Source: Lacrimispora xylanisolvens (GTDB lineage: Bacteria > Bacillota > Clostridia > Lachnospirales > Lachnospiraceae). Taken from it: a stretch of DNA of 64,000 nucleotides. Shown here one piece after another: positions 41,555-51,086 of this stretch. The position numbers were made by a program, and so were the translations under genes. Positions within the stretch are counted from its first letter, which is position 1; each line of letters begins with the position of its first letter. The DNA lies in NCBI GenBank assembly GCA_017084465.1, contig CP070896.1:4391501-4455500 (forward strand). The letters are read 5' to 3'. The notes below the pieces were generated by a model that was not told where the DNA came from, searched no databases, and saw only the letters and a list, made by a program, of their open reading frames with translations.

Positions 41555-42913
41555 ATGGAAAAGCAGGAAGTTGCAGCTAAAATTATAGAATATGTGGGTG
41601 GGAAAGACAACATAATCAATGCATGGCATTGTATGACCCGGCTCCGCTTTGATTTAAAGAATAAAGATCTGATTAAACAGGAAGAGATAAAGAATTTAGA
41701 AGGTGTTATGGGGATACAGTTTGCCAAGGACCAGCTTCAGATCGTGATCGGGACCAGTGTACATAAATATTATGAGATCCTGATGGAAATGCTTCAGCTA
41801 AACGAAGGCCAGACACCAGTTAAAAGAGAAGAAAAGCAGAAGAAAGATTTTATAACATGGTTCATGGATATGGTTTCAGGCGTATTCGGCCCCATCGTAC
41901 CTGCCATAGCAGGAGCGGGTATGATTAAGGGATTGATTGGCGGTCTTGTTGCGTTGGGAGTCATCACCAATACTACGGATACTTATAAGATTATTGACAT
42001 GCTGGCCAGTGGTGTATTTACGTTTCTGCCTTTTTTTATCGCAGTGTCTGCAGCTAAGAAATTTCAGACAAACCAATATCTGGCAGCAGCAATTGCTTCT
42101 ATAATCATGTATCCTACCATGGTTGACGCCGCAAAGGCAAAAGAAATCAGCAGTTTCTTATTTGCCGGAGTAATTCCGGTTCCGGTATTTAATTATTCCG
42201 GCTCCGTAATTCCCATTATTTTCGGAGTCTTTGCCTTAAGCTACATTTACAAATGGGTGGATAAAGTGGTGCCGGAAGCGGCCAGAACGGTTGTAACCCC
42301 AACCTTAACCTTATTAATTTCCGGATTTTTCACCCTGACTGTAATCGGTCCCATTGGTATCTATATGGGAAAAGGACTTGCTGGAATGCTGGATTTCCTG
42401 TTTGGCATTTCTCCGATTTTCGCAGGCTTCGTTATGGGGCTTATTCGTCCGGTATCCATTCTGGTTGGTATGCACCATGCCATGACGCCCATTGCTTTGG
42501 AGAATTTTGCAACAAAAGGGTGGGATATGCTGATGCCTATGATGTTCATTGCAAACCTGTCTATCGTAGGTGCTGCATGTGGGTGTTATTTCAAAGAGAC
42601 AACCCAGCGGGATAAATCCATTGTTTTATCAGCTGTGTTATCCGGGATTCTTGGTATTACGGAACCGGCACTCTTTGGTATATTAACAAAATATAAAAAA
42701 GGATTTTTGGCAGCTACCATTGCAAGCTGTGTAGGAAGTGCATTTATTGGTGCATTTGGTGTAAGGTTATACGGATATATTACGTCCAGCGTGTTCAGTA
42801 TTCCGGCTTATATCGGACCGTACTTTGTTTATGCAGCAATGGGCTGGATCATAGCATTTGGACTTTCGTTCTTTTTGTCATACTTATTTGTAGTAAAAAT
42901 GGATAGGAAATAA
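41555..42913 (+). CDS. PTS EIIBC component (glucose/beta-glucoside superfamily)
   Basis: 452 residues. EIIB domain (1-85) carries the phosphorylatable Cys in NAWHCMTRLRF. The EIIC membrane domain (about 110-450) has ten or so helices and the signature GILGITEPALFG. No EIIA domain is fused or adjacent, so phosphate must come from another EIIA. AAGGAGG is 12 bases before ATG. Sugar specificity is unknown; the divergent RspA-like dehydratase and GntR regulator form one regulon with it. Confidence 0.92.
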   Translation: MEKQEVAAKIIEYVGGKDNIINAWHCMTRLRFDLKNKDLIKQEEIKNLEGVMGIQFAKDQLQIVIGTSVHKYYEILMEMLQLNEGQTPVKREEKQKKDFITWFMDMVSGVFGPIVPAIAGAGMIKGLIGGLVALGVITNTTDTYKIIDMLASGVFTFLPFFIAVSAAKKFQTNQYLAAAIASIIMYPTMVDAAKAKEISSFLFAGVIPVPVFNYSGSVIPIIFGVFALSYIYKWVDKVVPEAARTVVTPTLTLLISGFFTLTVIGPIGIYMGKGLAGMLDFLFGISPIFAGFVMGLIRPVSILVGMHHAMTPIALENFATKGWDMLMPMMFIANLSIVGAACGCYFKETTQRDKSIVLSAVLSGILGITEPALFGILTKYKKGFLAATIASCVGSAFIGAFGVRLYGYITSSVFSIPAYIGPYFVYAAMGWIIAFGLSFFLSYLFVVKMDRK

Positions 42914-42932
42914 TATAATATCAGATTAATAA

Positions 42933-42980
42933 AAAATCTTGCAGGAACGGTGTTTTGCTCAGTGTCTGCAGGATTTTTTT
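42933..42980 (+). terminator. Terminator after the PTS gene
   Basis: AATCTTGCAG pairs with CTGCAGGATT (one wobble) and is followed by seven or more T. Confidence 0.7.
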
Positions 42981-43065
42981 ATATTATTTTATGTGTAAGG
43001 TTGACATTACAATACAATCGTCATATACTAAATGTAATGTAAACATGACAATGGAAAGGGACAAT

Positions 43066-43326
43066 ATGAAAAATAGAATGAAACAGCTGAGAGAGGAAAA
43101 AGGGCTTACCCAGGAACAGCTGGGGGAACTGGTCGGTACCTCCAGGCAGGCAATCAATGCAATTGAAACAGAAAAGTTTGAGCCTTCCATCTGGCTTGCT
43201 TATGATATTGCCAGTGTTTTTGAACGTCCCATTGAAGAGGTATTTCTGTTTGAGGAAAGTGAACGGAAATCCAGAGCAGATAAAAGCAGGAGGGATAAGA
43301 ATGGCTGTCAGGAAGCTGCGGTATAA
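43066..43326 (+). CDS. Small XRE-family HTH regulator
   Basis: 86 residues from ATG 43066 (AAAGGG upstream). A YgzD/HipB-like HTH covers most of it (MKQLREEKGLTQEQLGELVGTSRQAINAIETEKFEPSIWLAYDIASVF), followed by an acidic then basic tail. Its last 26 bases overlap the peptide deformylase gene, implying translational coupling. Confidence 0.88.
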   Translation: MKNRMKQLREEKGLTQEQLGELVGTSRQAINAIETEKFEPSIWLAYDIASVFERPIEEVFLFEESERKSRADKSRRDKNGCQEAAV

Positions 43327-43756
43327 TGAGGATGAGCTCCTTCGGAAACGCTGTAAAGAAGTAACGGTTATAGACGACAGAATCAGGCAGAACCTGGATG
43401 ATATGCTGGAAACCCTGCATCATACAGAGAACGGAGCCGCCATTGCGGCCAATCAGGTAGGGATCTGCAAGAGGCTGGTTGTCATTGATTACTGTGACTG
43501 CCTGTTAAAGCTGGTTAATCCAAGAATTATCGGATGCAGCGGAGAACAGGAATGCATCGAGGGCTGTCTTAGCTTTCCCGATCGGTTTGTAAAGACCATC
43601 CGTCCGCAGAAAGTTACCATTGAGGCACTGGATGAGAACGGGAAAGAGATCATGGTCACAGGAGAAGATGAGCTGGCAAAATGCTTCTGTCATGAGCTGG
43701 AACATCTGGACGGAATTATATTTTTGGATAAAGCAATTGAAGAAATTGAACTTTAG
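43301..43756 (+). CDS. def: Peptide deformylase-like protein
   Basis: 151 residues from ATG 43301 (AGGAGG upstream). Motifs: GAAIAANQ (variant of GxGxAAxQ), EGCLSFP with the metal-ligand Cys, and HELEHLDG, the HExxH zinc site. All catalytic residues are present, so activity in removing N-formyl groups is plausible. The pairing with an XRE regulator, away from fmt, suggests an accessory copy and not the housekeeping one. Confidence 0.9.
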   Translation: MAVRKLRYNEDELLRKRCKEVTVIDDRIRQNLDDMLETLHHTENGAAIAANQVGICKRLVVIDYCDCLLKLVNPRIIGCSGEQECIEGCLSFPDRFVKTIRPQKVTIEALDENGKEIMVTGEDELAKCFCHELEHLDGIIFLDKAIEEIEL

Positions 43757-43770
43757 AATCTTAGGAATGG

Positions 43771-43801
43771 ACACCTGTCGAAAGATGGGTGTTTTCATTT
43801 T
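43771..43801 (+). terminator. Weak terminator-like hairpin
   Basis: ACACCT pairs with GGGTGT (one wobble) plus a T-rich tail, 15 bases after the deformylase stop. Confidence 0.35.
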
Positions 43802-43855
43802 ATGTGTCATAGTGTATGATTATACATACAATACTTGTCGAAATGGAGAGAAATT

Positions 43856-45013
43856 ATGGTGGAATTAAAAACCCAGTTACCCCGGATATTTGACAGCTTT
43901 GCAAAGGCCAGACAGGATGGATTTCTGGCTATGAAGGAATTAAAGGACAGTGGTACCGGAGTGGTAGGTCAGTTCTGCACCTATACCCCCCAGGAAATAT
44001 TTATGGCTGCAGGGCTTGTTACAGTAGGCTTATGTGCAACCAGCGATGAGACGATTCCTGAAGCGGAAAAGGATCTTCCCAGCAATTTATGTCCTCTGAT
44101 CAAGTCCAGCTACGGCTTTGCCATTACGGATAAATGCCCGTATATGTACTTTTCTGATCTGGTGGTGGGAGAAACCACCTGTGATGGGAAAGTGAAGATG
44201 TATGAACTTCTTGGCAAGATCAAAAATGTACATATTCTGGAGCTGCCCAAACGGCAGAACACACCCCAGGCAAAGGCCCTCTGGAGAGAAGAACTGGTCC
44301 GGTTAAAGGAACGGGTGGAAAAGGATTTTCATGTCACCATTACAGATGAGATGCTTCAGGAGGCGATTCGAAGACGGAATATGGAGAGAAAGCTGTTAAA
44401 AGAACTCTATGAGTTAAGTACGATGACGCCTCCTCCTTTAACGGGAATGCGACAGCTTCAGATCCTGTTTGGTTCCCAGTTTAAATTTAACTGGGAAGAG
44501 AAAATAAGGGAAATCGAGAACGCCATTGCCGGCATCAGACAGGCTTATGATTCAGGAGAAAGACCAGTTTCTGCCAATGCTCCCCGCATTCTGGTCACCG
44601 GTTGCCCCATCGGCGGTGTGACGGAAAAAGTAGTACGGGTGATCGAGGAAGCTGGCGGAGTAGTCGTGGTATTTGAAAACTGTACGGGTGCAAAACAGAT
44701 GGACAGACAGTGCAGGGAAGAGGGAGATCCATTGACTAACCTTGCTGATCACTATTTACAGATTGGCTGTGCCGTCATGACGCCGGATACGAACCGGTTT
44801 GAACTTTTAGAGCGCCTATGTGAACAGTTTCACATTGACGGAGTGGTTGAAATGACGCTCCAGGCCTGCCACCCTTATGCCGTAGAGGCACATTCCGTTA
44901 AATTGTTTATGCAGGAGAAAAACATCCCTTACCTGCAGCTGGAGACAGATTACAGCACAGCAGATATCGGGCAGCTTTCTACCAGGGCAGGCGCATTTGT
45001 GGAGATGCTTTAA
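43856..45013 (+). CDS. 2-hydroxyacyl-CoA dehydratase-family double-cubane cluster protein
   Basis: 385 residues from ATG 43856 (GGAGAG upstream). HGD-D/BcrC-like fold with many conserved Cys (about residues 41, 60, 79, 94, 109, then TGCPIGG, ENCTGAK and QACHPYAVE). A single large subunit paired with one ASKHA activase is the arrangement of the double-cubane cluster proteins, which carry an 8Fe-9S cluster and reduce small molecules at low potential, not of the two-subunit dehydratases. No CoA-transferase or acyl-CoA genes are near. Physiological substrate unknown. Confidence 0.82.
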   Translation: MVELKTQLPRIFDSFAKARQDGFLAMKELKDSGTGVVGQFCTYTPQEIFMAAGLVTVGLCATSDETIPEAEKDLPSNLCPLIKSSYGFAITDKCPYMYFSDLVVGETTCDGKVKMYELLGKIKNVHILELPKRQNTPQAKALWREELVRLKERVEKDFHVTITDEMLQEAIRRRNMERKLLKELYELSTMTPPPLTGMRQLQILFGSQFKFNWEEKIREIENAIAGIRQAYDSGERPVSANAPRILVTGCPIGGVTEKVVRVIEEAGGVVVVFENCTGAKQMDRQCREEGDPLTNLADHYLQIGCAVMTPDTNRFELLERLCEQFHIDGVVEMTLQACHPYAVEAHSVKLFMQEKNIPYLQLETDYSTADIGQLSTRAGAFVEML

Positions 45014-45016
45014 ATT

Positions 45017-45775
45017 ATGGGACAGGTGAGTATAGGAATTGATTGCGGTTCAGCAGCCTGCAAAGGAATTCTTTTGTGGGATGGAACGGTAAAAGCAGCC
45101 GCAGTAAAACCCACGGGTTGGAACCCAAAAGAGACAGCAAAAGCCATACTTGATGAACTGATTGTAAAAGCGGGAGCAGAGGGAGAAGAACTGCTTATCA
45201 CTGCTACCGGATATGGAAGAGTGGGAATCGATTTTGCAAACAGAGCGGTCACGGAGATCACCTGTCACGCACTGGGGGCAGATTATATTCTTCCCGGAGT
45301 CCGTACAGTGGTTGACATCGGCGGGCAGGATTCTAAAGTGATTTCAGTCAGAGACGGGAAGGTGCAGTCCTTTCAGATGAACGATAAATGCGCGGCTGGA
45401 ACCGGACGGTTTCTGGAGATGTCGGCTCATCGAATGGGAGTTGATATGTCGGGGTTTGCGGCTCTTCTAAAGGAAGGAAAAAGCTGCGCCATCAGCAGTA
45501 TGTGTGCGGTGTTTGCAGATTCGGAAATCGTATCCCTTCTGGCTGGGGGAAAAAGCCGGGAGGAAGTGGCTGGCGGGATCGTGAATTCAGTGGCGGTCAG
45601 AACGGCAGCGCTTGCAGCCAGGGTTGAAATGGAATCTCCTGTTCTTTTGACAGGAGGACTGGCTGATCTGGAAGGTTTAAGAATGGCCCTGGAGTCGCAG
45701 TTTCAGCTACCGGTTATCACCTCTGAATTATCCAGGTTTGCAGGAGCAATCGGAGCTGCACGTAAGAATTGGTGA
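45017..45775 (+). CDS. ASKHA-family activase (BcrAD/HgdC-like)
   Basis: 252 residues, 3 bases after the previous stop. It shows the ATPase phosphate motifs GIDCGSAACKGILL and VVDIGGQDSKVI, and two Cys (NDKCAAGTGRF, SSMCAVFADSE) that bridge a 4Fe-4S cluster between monomers in the family. It uses ATP hydrolysis to inject low-potential electrons into the partner cluster protein upstream. Confidence 0.92.
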   Translation: MGQVSIGIDCGSAACKGILLWDGTVKAAAVKPTGWNPKETAKAILDELIVKAGAEGEELLITATGYGRVGIDFANRAVTEITCHALGADYILPGVRTVVDIGGQDSKVISVRDGKVQSFQMNDKCAAGTGRFLEMSAHRMGVDMSGFAALLKEGKSCAISSMCAVFADSEIVSLLAGGKSREEVAGGIVNSVAVRTAALAARVEMESPVLLTGGLADLEGLRMALESQFQLPVITSELSRFAGAIGAARKNW

Positions 45776-45814
45776 ATTTGAATATAAAATTTAATAAGCT
45801 TTCATTTGGTTACA

Positions 45815-45843
45815 TTGACAGAAAACTTGGAATGTATTAAAAT
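45815..45843 (+). promoter_or_regulatory. Sigma-A promoter of the soluble chemoreceptor
   Basis: TTGACA (45815-45820), 17-bp spacer, TAAAAT (45838-45843), 80 bp before the gene. Confidence 0.7.
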
Positions 45844-45923
45844 AGAAATGTGTCTGAAATCATTGACCTGTGCTCCCGCAGACAGGTACCGGATGATTTC
45901 CTAAAAAAGGGGGATTACGAAAG

Positions 45924-46757
45924 ATGGGCAGTTCTGCGACTGGTAACGAAATACTGGATTCTTTTTATTCTGTTATACCATATTTGATTAATTTATTTGA
46001 TGATGATGTATCATTTGCCTTAACCGATGCAGAGAAGTTTATTAATGTCTGGAATGGCAGAAATTTAAAATTTCATGTCAATCCCGGTGATGTTGTACCT
46101 GCTGGAGGGGCAATCAGAGAGGCACTGGATTTAGGCAGAGTAATTATTAAAGATGTGCCTGCCACGGTGTATGGTATTCCTTTTAAATCCTATGCAGTAC
46201 CCATTACAGAAAGAAACAAGGTTATTGGTGTCCTGACATTGGGAAGAAGCCTGGAAAAGAGGAATAACCTAATCAGTCTGATCAACAAACTGAGTGCAGG
46301 TGCAAACCAGATTACTGAATCAACCAACGGTGTGAGCCAGGGAATCGGACAACTCAGGGAGATGAACGGCGAGATCTCTGTTAAGGTGAAGGAAGCCAAT
46401 GACAGCACTAAGAATACAGATTCCATACTGGATTTTGTTAAGGACGTTGCAACCCAGTCCAATTTACTGGGACTGAATGCAGCCATTGAGGCAGCCCGTG
46501 CAGGGGAAGCAGGAAGAGGCTTTTCTGTAGTAGCAGGAGAGATCAGAAAGATGTCTGCTTCTACCAGCGAATCCATTGGGCAGATCGACGGTGTGCTGAA
46601 AAGCATTAATGCATCCATTACTGCAATTAACACCCGGATAACAGAATCCAATGTGATTTTTATAAAAGAAACGGAAGAATTTGCAAAAATACTAAATTCC
46701 ATTGAGGAATTAAACGGAACGGCAAAGCAGCTGGAAACACTTTTAGAGCATCTGTAA
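45924..46757 (+). CDS. Soluble methyl-accepting chemotaxis-type protein
   Basis: 277 residues, no membrane segment. The N-terminal 120 residues form a PAS-like sensor (VSFALTDAEKFINVWNGRNLKFHVNPGD; YAVPITERNKVIGVLTLGRS). The C-terminal MCP signal domain has [31 protein letters not shown]. It is short at the far end, lacking the usual extended second helix. A cytosolic sensor for the chemotaxis cluster is likely. Confidence 0.88.
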   Translation: MGSSATGNEILDSFYSVIPYLINLFDDDVSFALTDAEKFINVWNGRNLKFHVNPGDVVPAGGAIREALDLGRVIIKDVPATVYGIPFKSYAVPITERNKVIGVLTLGRSLEKRNNLISLINKLSAGANQITESTNGVSQGIGQLREMNGEISVKVKEANDSTKNTDSILDFVKDVATQSNLLGLNAAIEAARAGEAGRGFSVVAGEIRKMSASTSESIGQIDGVLKSINASITAINTRITESNVIFIKETEEFAKILNSIEELNGTAKQLETLLEHL

Positions 46758-46769
46758 GCCGCTGATGAG

Positions 46770-46805
46770 ATAGGGATAGAGCCAAGGAAGGCACTATCTC
46801 TATTC
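46770..46805 (+). terminator. Weak terminator after the chemoreceptor
   Basis: ATAGGGATAG pairs with CTATCTCTAT (one wobble), followed by TCTTATG. Confidence 0.4.
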
Positions 46806-46847
46806 TTATGTTTTGAAATTTTTGAACATCAGGAAAGGGAATAAAAC

Positions 46848-47804
46848 ATGAAGATTAAAACATCAAAAGTGGCTGTAGTAGGGTGCGGACTGGTCGGTTC
46901 CTCCACCGCATTCAGCCTGGTAACCCAGGGAGTATGTGATGAAATTTTAATGATTGACATTAACCAGGAAAGAGCGTTGGGAGAGGTACTTGATTTAAGG
47001 GATACCATCAAATATCTGGACCGTAACGTAAAAGTGCGTACAGCCAGCTATGCAGACTGCTCAGACGTGGATATAATTGTGATTACGGCGGGAGCACCAC
47101 CACAGAAAGGGCAGACCAGACTGGATACACTGGAGGTCAGTGCAAAGATTGTAAAAACCATTGTTGATCCAGTTATGGCAAGCGGCTTTGACGGGATTTT
47201 CATTGTAGTATCCAATCCGGTTGATATCATTGCCCATTATGTGTATAAGCTGTCCGGTCTGCCAAAGAATCAGGTAATCGGTACGGGAAGCTCTCTGGAT
47301 ACCTCCAGACTTCAGAACTTTATAGCGGAGCTTGTAAACGTAGACCCAAGAAGTGTTTATGCCTATTCCATGGGAGAACATGGTGATTCCCAGATGGTAC
47401 CCTGGTCTACCGTAACAGTGGCAGGCAAATCCTTCAATGATATCATTCAGGATAACAAGGATCTGGTTGGAGATGTTGACTTAGATGAGATCGTTAAAAA
47501 GACAACCAGAGAAGGATGGGAGATCTACAACAGAAAGGGAACCACCTATTATGGGATAGCCACAGCCTGCGCAGGTATCATTAAGGCGATTCTTTACGAT
47601 GAAAACCGCATCATTCCTGTATCCACCCTGCTGGAAGGCGAATATGGAGAAACCGAAGTATTTGCCGGAGTGCCTACTATTTTAAACCGCACGGGAGCCG
47701 CAGATATACTGGAGATCCATATGACAGATGAGGAACTGAATAAGTTTCACCAGTCCGTTGAAATTCTTCGGGAATATACTGGGAAAATGCATACCCCGGA
47801 CTAA
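46848..47804 (+). CDS. ldh: L-lactate dehydrogenase
   Basis: 318 residues, cytosolic NAD-dependent enzyme that reduces pyruvate to lactate. It shows the Rossmann motif VAVVGCGLVGSSTA, the substrate loop PPQKGQTRLD (Gln and Arg in the positions that favour lactate over malate), VSNPVDI and the catalytic GEHGDSQM. Monocistronic, between a weak upstream hairpin and a strong terminator. Fermentative role in redox balance. Confidence 0.93.
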   Translation: MKIKTSKVAVVGCGLVGSSTAFSLVTQGVCDEILMIDINQERALGEVLDLRDTIKYLDRNVKVRTASYADCSDVDIIVITAGAPPQKGQTRLDTLEVSAKIVKTIVDPVMASGFDGIFIVVSNPVDIIAHYVYKLSGLPKNQVIGTGSSLDTSRLQNFIAELVNVDPRSVYAYSMGEHGDSQMVPWSTVTVAGKSFNDIIQDNKDLVGDVDLDEIVKKTTREGWEIYNRKGTTYYGIATACAGIIKAILYDENRIIPVSTLLEGEYGETEVFAGVPTILNRTGAADILEIHMTDEELNKFHQSVEILREYTGKMHTPD

Positions 47805-47818
47805 AAAATGGGAATTTT

Positions 47819-47857
47819 AAAGCCTGTCACTGTGAAATATCATAGTGACAGGCTTTT
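47819..47857. terminator. Strong bidirectional terminator
   Basis: AAAGCCTGTCACT with its complement, short loop, then eight T; between the convergent ldh and ECF genes. Confidence 0.9.
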
Positions 47858-47859
47858 TT

Positions 47860-48411
47860 TTATTGGATGCCGTCTGTATCTGTTTCCAGACCCAGGCTCC
47901 TGATTTCGTGATTGCGCAGAAGAAATGGAAGCAGGGCACCGGACACAATCAGGCTGAATAAATTCTGAACCAGATTAAATGGAACATTAATAAGGGCAGC
48001 CGAAAGATTATATACCATCAGTTCGTAAGCAAAATATCCCCCTGTGATTAGAATACTGGATACTATGCCTGCAATCAGAAAAGGAAGCAGCCGAAATTGC
48101 GCTTTTTGGTGGCTACGTGTCAATCTCCGGTAAAGATACCCTCCGCTAAAGGCCGCCAGTGCTTTAATGAGAAAGGTGGCCGGTGCATAAAATACGTAAC
48201 CTGAAATTAAATCTGCCAACATGGAGCCAATTCCACCTGCAATAGCGCCTGTCAGAGGACCAAGAAGGATACCGCTTAGTAAAACCATTCCATCCCCCAG
48301 ATGAATATAACCATTGGTAGCGGTTGGAATATGTATTACCATGGTAGCTACTGTGGTAAGTGCTGCCATTAAAGATCCAAATACTAACTTTTTTGTTCTT
48401 TTCTGATTCAT
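47860..48411 (-). CDS. ECF transporter substrate-binding (S) component
   Basis: 183 residues, about six hydrophobic helices, with the family features TNGYIHLGDGMVLLSGILLGPLTGAIAGGIGSMLADLISGY. It binds a vitamin or similar nutrient and works with a shared EcfAA'T module not encoded here. No riboswitch is visible upstream to identify the ligand. Confidence 0.85.
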   Translation of the reverse strand: MNQKRTKKLVFGSLMAALTTVATMVIHIPTATNGYIHLGDGMVLLSGILLGPLTGAIAGGIGSMLADLISGYVFYAPATFLIKALAAFSGGYLYRRLTRSHQKAQFRLLPFLIAGIVSSILITGGYFAYELMVYNLSAALINVPFNLVQNLFSLIVSGALLPFLLRNHEIRSLGLETDTDGIQ

Positions 48412-48602
48412 AGTACCCTCATCCTTTCATATAAAAATAATTGATGTTTTTTGTTAAAACCTATCATATAGAAAAACTGGAGTTTTTTAAATAGCCAATT
48501 TAAGCAAAATCGTGCATACCAGTTGAATGAAAAGAATAATTTTCCCAATTGAATAGTGAAAAGTAATTTTTAAGGTGCTGTACAAATGGTTTTCGAATAA
48601 TA

Positions 48603-48631
48603 TTGACATAATATAGCAAAGCATATAAGAT
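48603..48631 (+). promoter_or_regulatory. Promoter of the two-component/ABC locus
   Basis: TTGACA (48603-48608) with TAAGAT at 17 bp (or TATAAG at 15 bp), about 45 bp before the kinase gene. Confidence 0.5.
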
Positions 48632-48675
48632 TAATTAGCATTATTGCATAAAAAAGTAATTGGAGGGAGAATCAG

Positions 48676-50157
48676 GTGGGAAAAAGGCTGCTTGCCCGTT
48701 GGTATCAGATGACGCTGAACAGAAAGCTGTATATGGCGATCGGAAGCGTGGGAATTATCATGGGCTTTTCCATTTTTATTAATTTAAAGGTTGCCTATAT
48801 TTTCATCGACGATGCAAGAGGCATCATGGATGATAATCTGGCTTGTTATAAATTTCAGGAATCAATGGTCCAGGAACGGGGGATATTTGCCAGTCTGATT
48901 TCCAGCAGAACTATGGAAAATCTGGAGATCTATCAAAGAATCAGCCAGGACACCAAAGCATACTTAAGCAGCCTGCCTTATGAGTATGAAAAAATCGGAG
49001 AAGACCGGTACGGCGTAACCTGGAACATTATAAACGGATACGATACCTATGAAAAGCAGAAGGAAAAGGTTTTAGCCATGAAACAGGGGGATCCGGATTA
49101 TATACGGGAACTGTATAAGGTTTATAGTATGCAGAAATATCTGGATCAATACGCTTCCCGGCTGACGAAAGTCGTTCTCATGAGCGGTAACGATTATTAT
49201 GAGAATCGGGTTCCTGTGCTGAAACGGATGCCCTATCTGCTGGTTGCAATCAGTTTAACTGCGTTTTTGATTCTGGTCGTATTTATCCGGTTTTTTACCG
49301 GTAATATTGTAAAAATCATGATGCAGCTTGCTACGGTTTCCGGGAGAATTGAAAAGAATGACTTTTCTTCTCCAGATGTGATCTGGGAAGGGACAGATGA
49401 GATTGGCAGGCTGGTTCATGCATTTAACAAAATGAAACATTCTACAAAGAATTTCATATCAGCAACAGAAGAAAAGCGCCAGATTGAAGAAAAACTCTAT
49501 AAACACGAACTGGAACGGGCAGATTTGGAAAAGCGTTTTTCCATGGCGCAGCTTCAGCTGATTAAGAGCCAGCTGAATCCTCATTTTTTATTTAATACCC
49601 TTAATATGATCACACGAATGGCCCAGATGGAAGAGGCACCCGTTACCGAAGAGATGCTGGTTTCCATCGGAAACCTTCTGCGCTACAGCTTACGGACTGC
49701 CAATGCGTTTGAACCTTTGGAGCAGGAACTTAAGGTGGCAAGGGATTACATGTATATCCAAAAAATGAGGTTCGGAGACAGACTGTCCTGGAATATTGAC
49801 TGTGAGGAAGAACTCTATAAGGAGGAAGTGCCCGTTTTTATCCTGCAGCCTTTGCTTGAGAATGCAGTCATACATGGGATATCGGAAAAGGAAAATGGGG
49901 GGAGTATTTTTATCAGTATCAGAAAGCAGAAGGAACTGCTGCATATTATGATTTCTGATACAGGCAAGGGCATGGATCCGGTGAGGCTGGCAGAGCTTCG
50001 CAATGCCATTGAGACCGAAGGAAAAGGTCTGGGGATTGGTCTTGGAAATATCTACAGAAGAATTTCCTCGTACTACGAATATGGAAAAGTGACGATTGAC
50101 AGTACACTGGATCAGGGAACAGAGGTAATCATTGTTTTTGGAGGAAAAAAGGGGTGA
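48676..50157 (+). CDS. YesM-type sensor histidine kinase
   Basis: 493 residues, GTG start with GGAGGG upstream. Two membrane helices (about 15-37 and 178-203) flank a helical extracytoplasmic domain of about 140 residues. A HAMP linker follows, then a His_kinase domain with the phospho-acceptor region LIKSQLNPHFLFNTLN and an HATPase (ILQPLLENAVIHG; GLGIGLGNIYRRI). It is paired with the AraC-type response regulator 7 bases downstream, as usual for carbohydrate-sensing systems. Confidence 0.93.
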   Translation: MGKRLLARWYQMTLNRKLYMAIGSVGIIMGFSIFINLKVAYIFIDDARGIMDDNLACYKFQESMVQERGIFASLISSRTMENLEIYQRISQDTKAYLSSLPYEYEKIGEDRYGVTWNIINGYDTYEKQKEKVLAMKQGDPDYIRELYKVYSMQKYLDQYASRLTKVVLMSGNDYYENRVPVLKRMPYLLVAISLTAFLILVVFIRFFTGNIVKIMMQLATVSGRIEKNDFSSPDVIWEGTDEIGRLVHAFNKMKHSTKNFISATEEKRQIEEKLYKHELERADLEKRFSMAQLQLIKSQLNPHFLFNTLNMITRMAQMEEAPVTEEMLVSIGNLLRYSLRTANAFEPLEQELKVARDYMYIQKMRFGDRLSWNIDCEEELYKEEVPVFILQPLLENAVIHGISEKENGGSIFISIRKQKELLHIMISDTGKGMDPVRLAELRNAIETEGKGLGIGLGNIYRRISSYYEYGKVTIDSTLDQGTEVIIVFGGKKG

Positions 50158-50164
50158 ACAAACG

Positions 50165-50973
50165 ATGTATCGGCTGATGATTGTGGAAGATGAAATGATT
50201 GAGCGGATGGTGCTTAAAAAAATGCTCCAAAAAAAATTCGGAGAAGACTGCATGATCTATGAAGCCAGAAACGGCATAGAAGCAGTGGAACTCTTTCGAA
50301 AAGAGGACATTCAGATCATTATTCTGGATATTGGCATGCCGGGAATGAATGGGATCCAGGCAGCAGAAATTATGCGAAAAGAAGATTCCAGGTGTTGTCT
50401 GATCTTTCTTACGGCTTATGACCGGTTTGATTATGCAAAAAGGCAATTTCTATCAGAGCCATGGAATATATACTGAAACCTTATTCCCAGAAAGAAGTAA
50501 TCAGCGTGGTAGAAGAGGCCCTTCGGGTAACTGATGACTGGTATGGGCATGACATAAAAGCAATACAGACAATACAAAATGAGGCTGAGGATCAGAAAGA
50601 ACTGATGGAAGAGGAAACGGATTTAAACAGCAGCCGTCTGTCTGTTATGACCTCCATGGTTATGGAGTATATTAAATCTAATTTTATGAATGAGATCTCC
50701 ATGAGTGAGACAGCCCGGGCAATTGGCTATTCAGAGCCTTATTTCTGCAAGATGTTCAAGCAGCAGTTTGGTCAGAGTTTTACCTCTTACCTGGCAGAAT
50801 ACCGGGTGGGAGAAGCGAAGAAGATGCTGGAGCAGCCCAATGTCAATGTAAAGGAAATTGGTGCCAGAGTAGGATATACGGATAATAATTACTTTACGAA
50901 AGTCTTTAAACGTCTGGAAGGTTTAAATCCATCTGAGTACAGAATGAACAAATTAAAAGAACTTCAATCTTAA
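50165..50973 (+). CDS. AraC-type response regulator (YesN-like), frameshifted as read
   Basis: 269 residues after joining, from ATG 50165. Receiver domain with Asp9, phospho-acceptor Asp55 (IILDIGMPG), Thr (FLTAYDRFDYA) and Lys (YILKPYS). C-terminal AraC double HTH (ISMSETARAIGYSEPYFCKMFKQQF; VKEIGARVGYTDNNYFTKVFKRLEGLNPSEYR). The frame breaks in an A5 run near 50440; six A read YAKKAISIRAMEYILKPY. It should activate the sugar ABC operon that follows. Confidence 0.92.
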
Positions 50974-50984
50974 ACAATTGGTAA

Positions 50985-51022
50985 AAAAACGCTTGTCTTT
51001 TAAAAGGGACAGGTGTTTTTTT
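50985..51022 (+). terminator. Terminator after the two-component genes
   Basis: AACGCTTGTC pairs with GGACAGGTGTT (wobbles), followed by seven T. Confidence 0.65.
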
Positions 51023-51086
51023 GTGCTCATTTACAAAAAAAGATAAAAATTTTCTATGAAAGCTAAAATGTTACGATAGAATCCAG

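Noticed and set aside
43856..45775. Complete 2-hydroxyglutaryl-CoA dehydratase operon
   Set aside because: Only one large subunit is present, with no CoA-transferase or second subunit.
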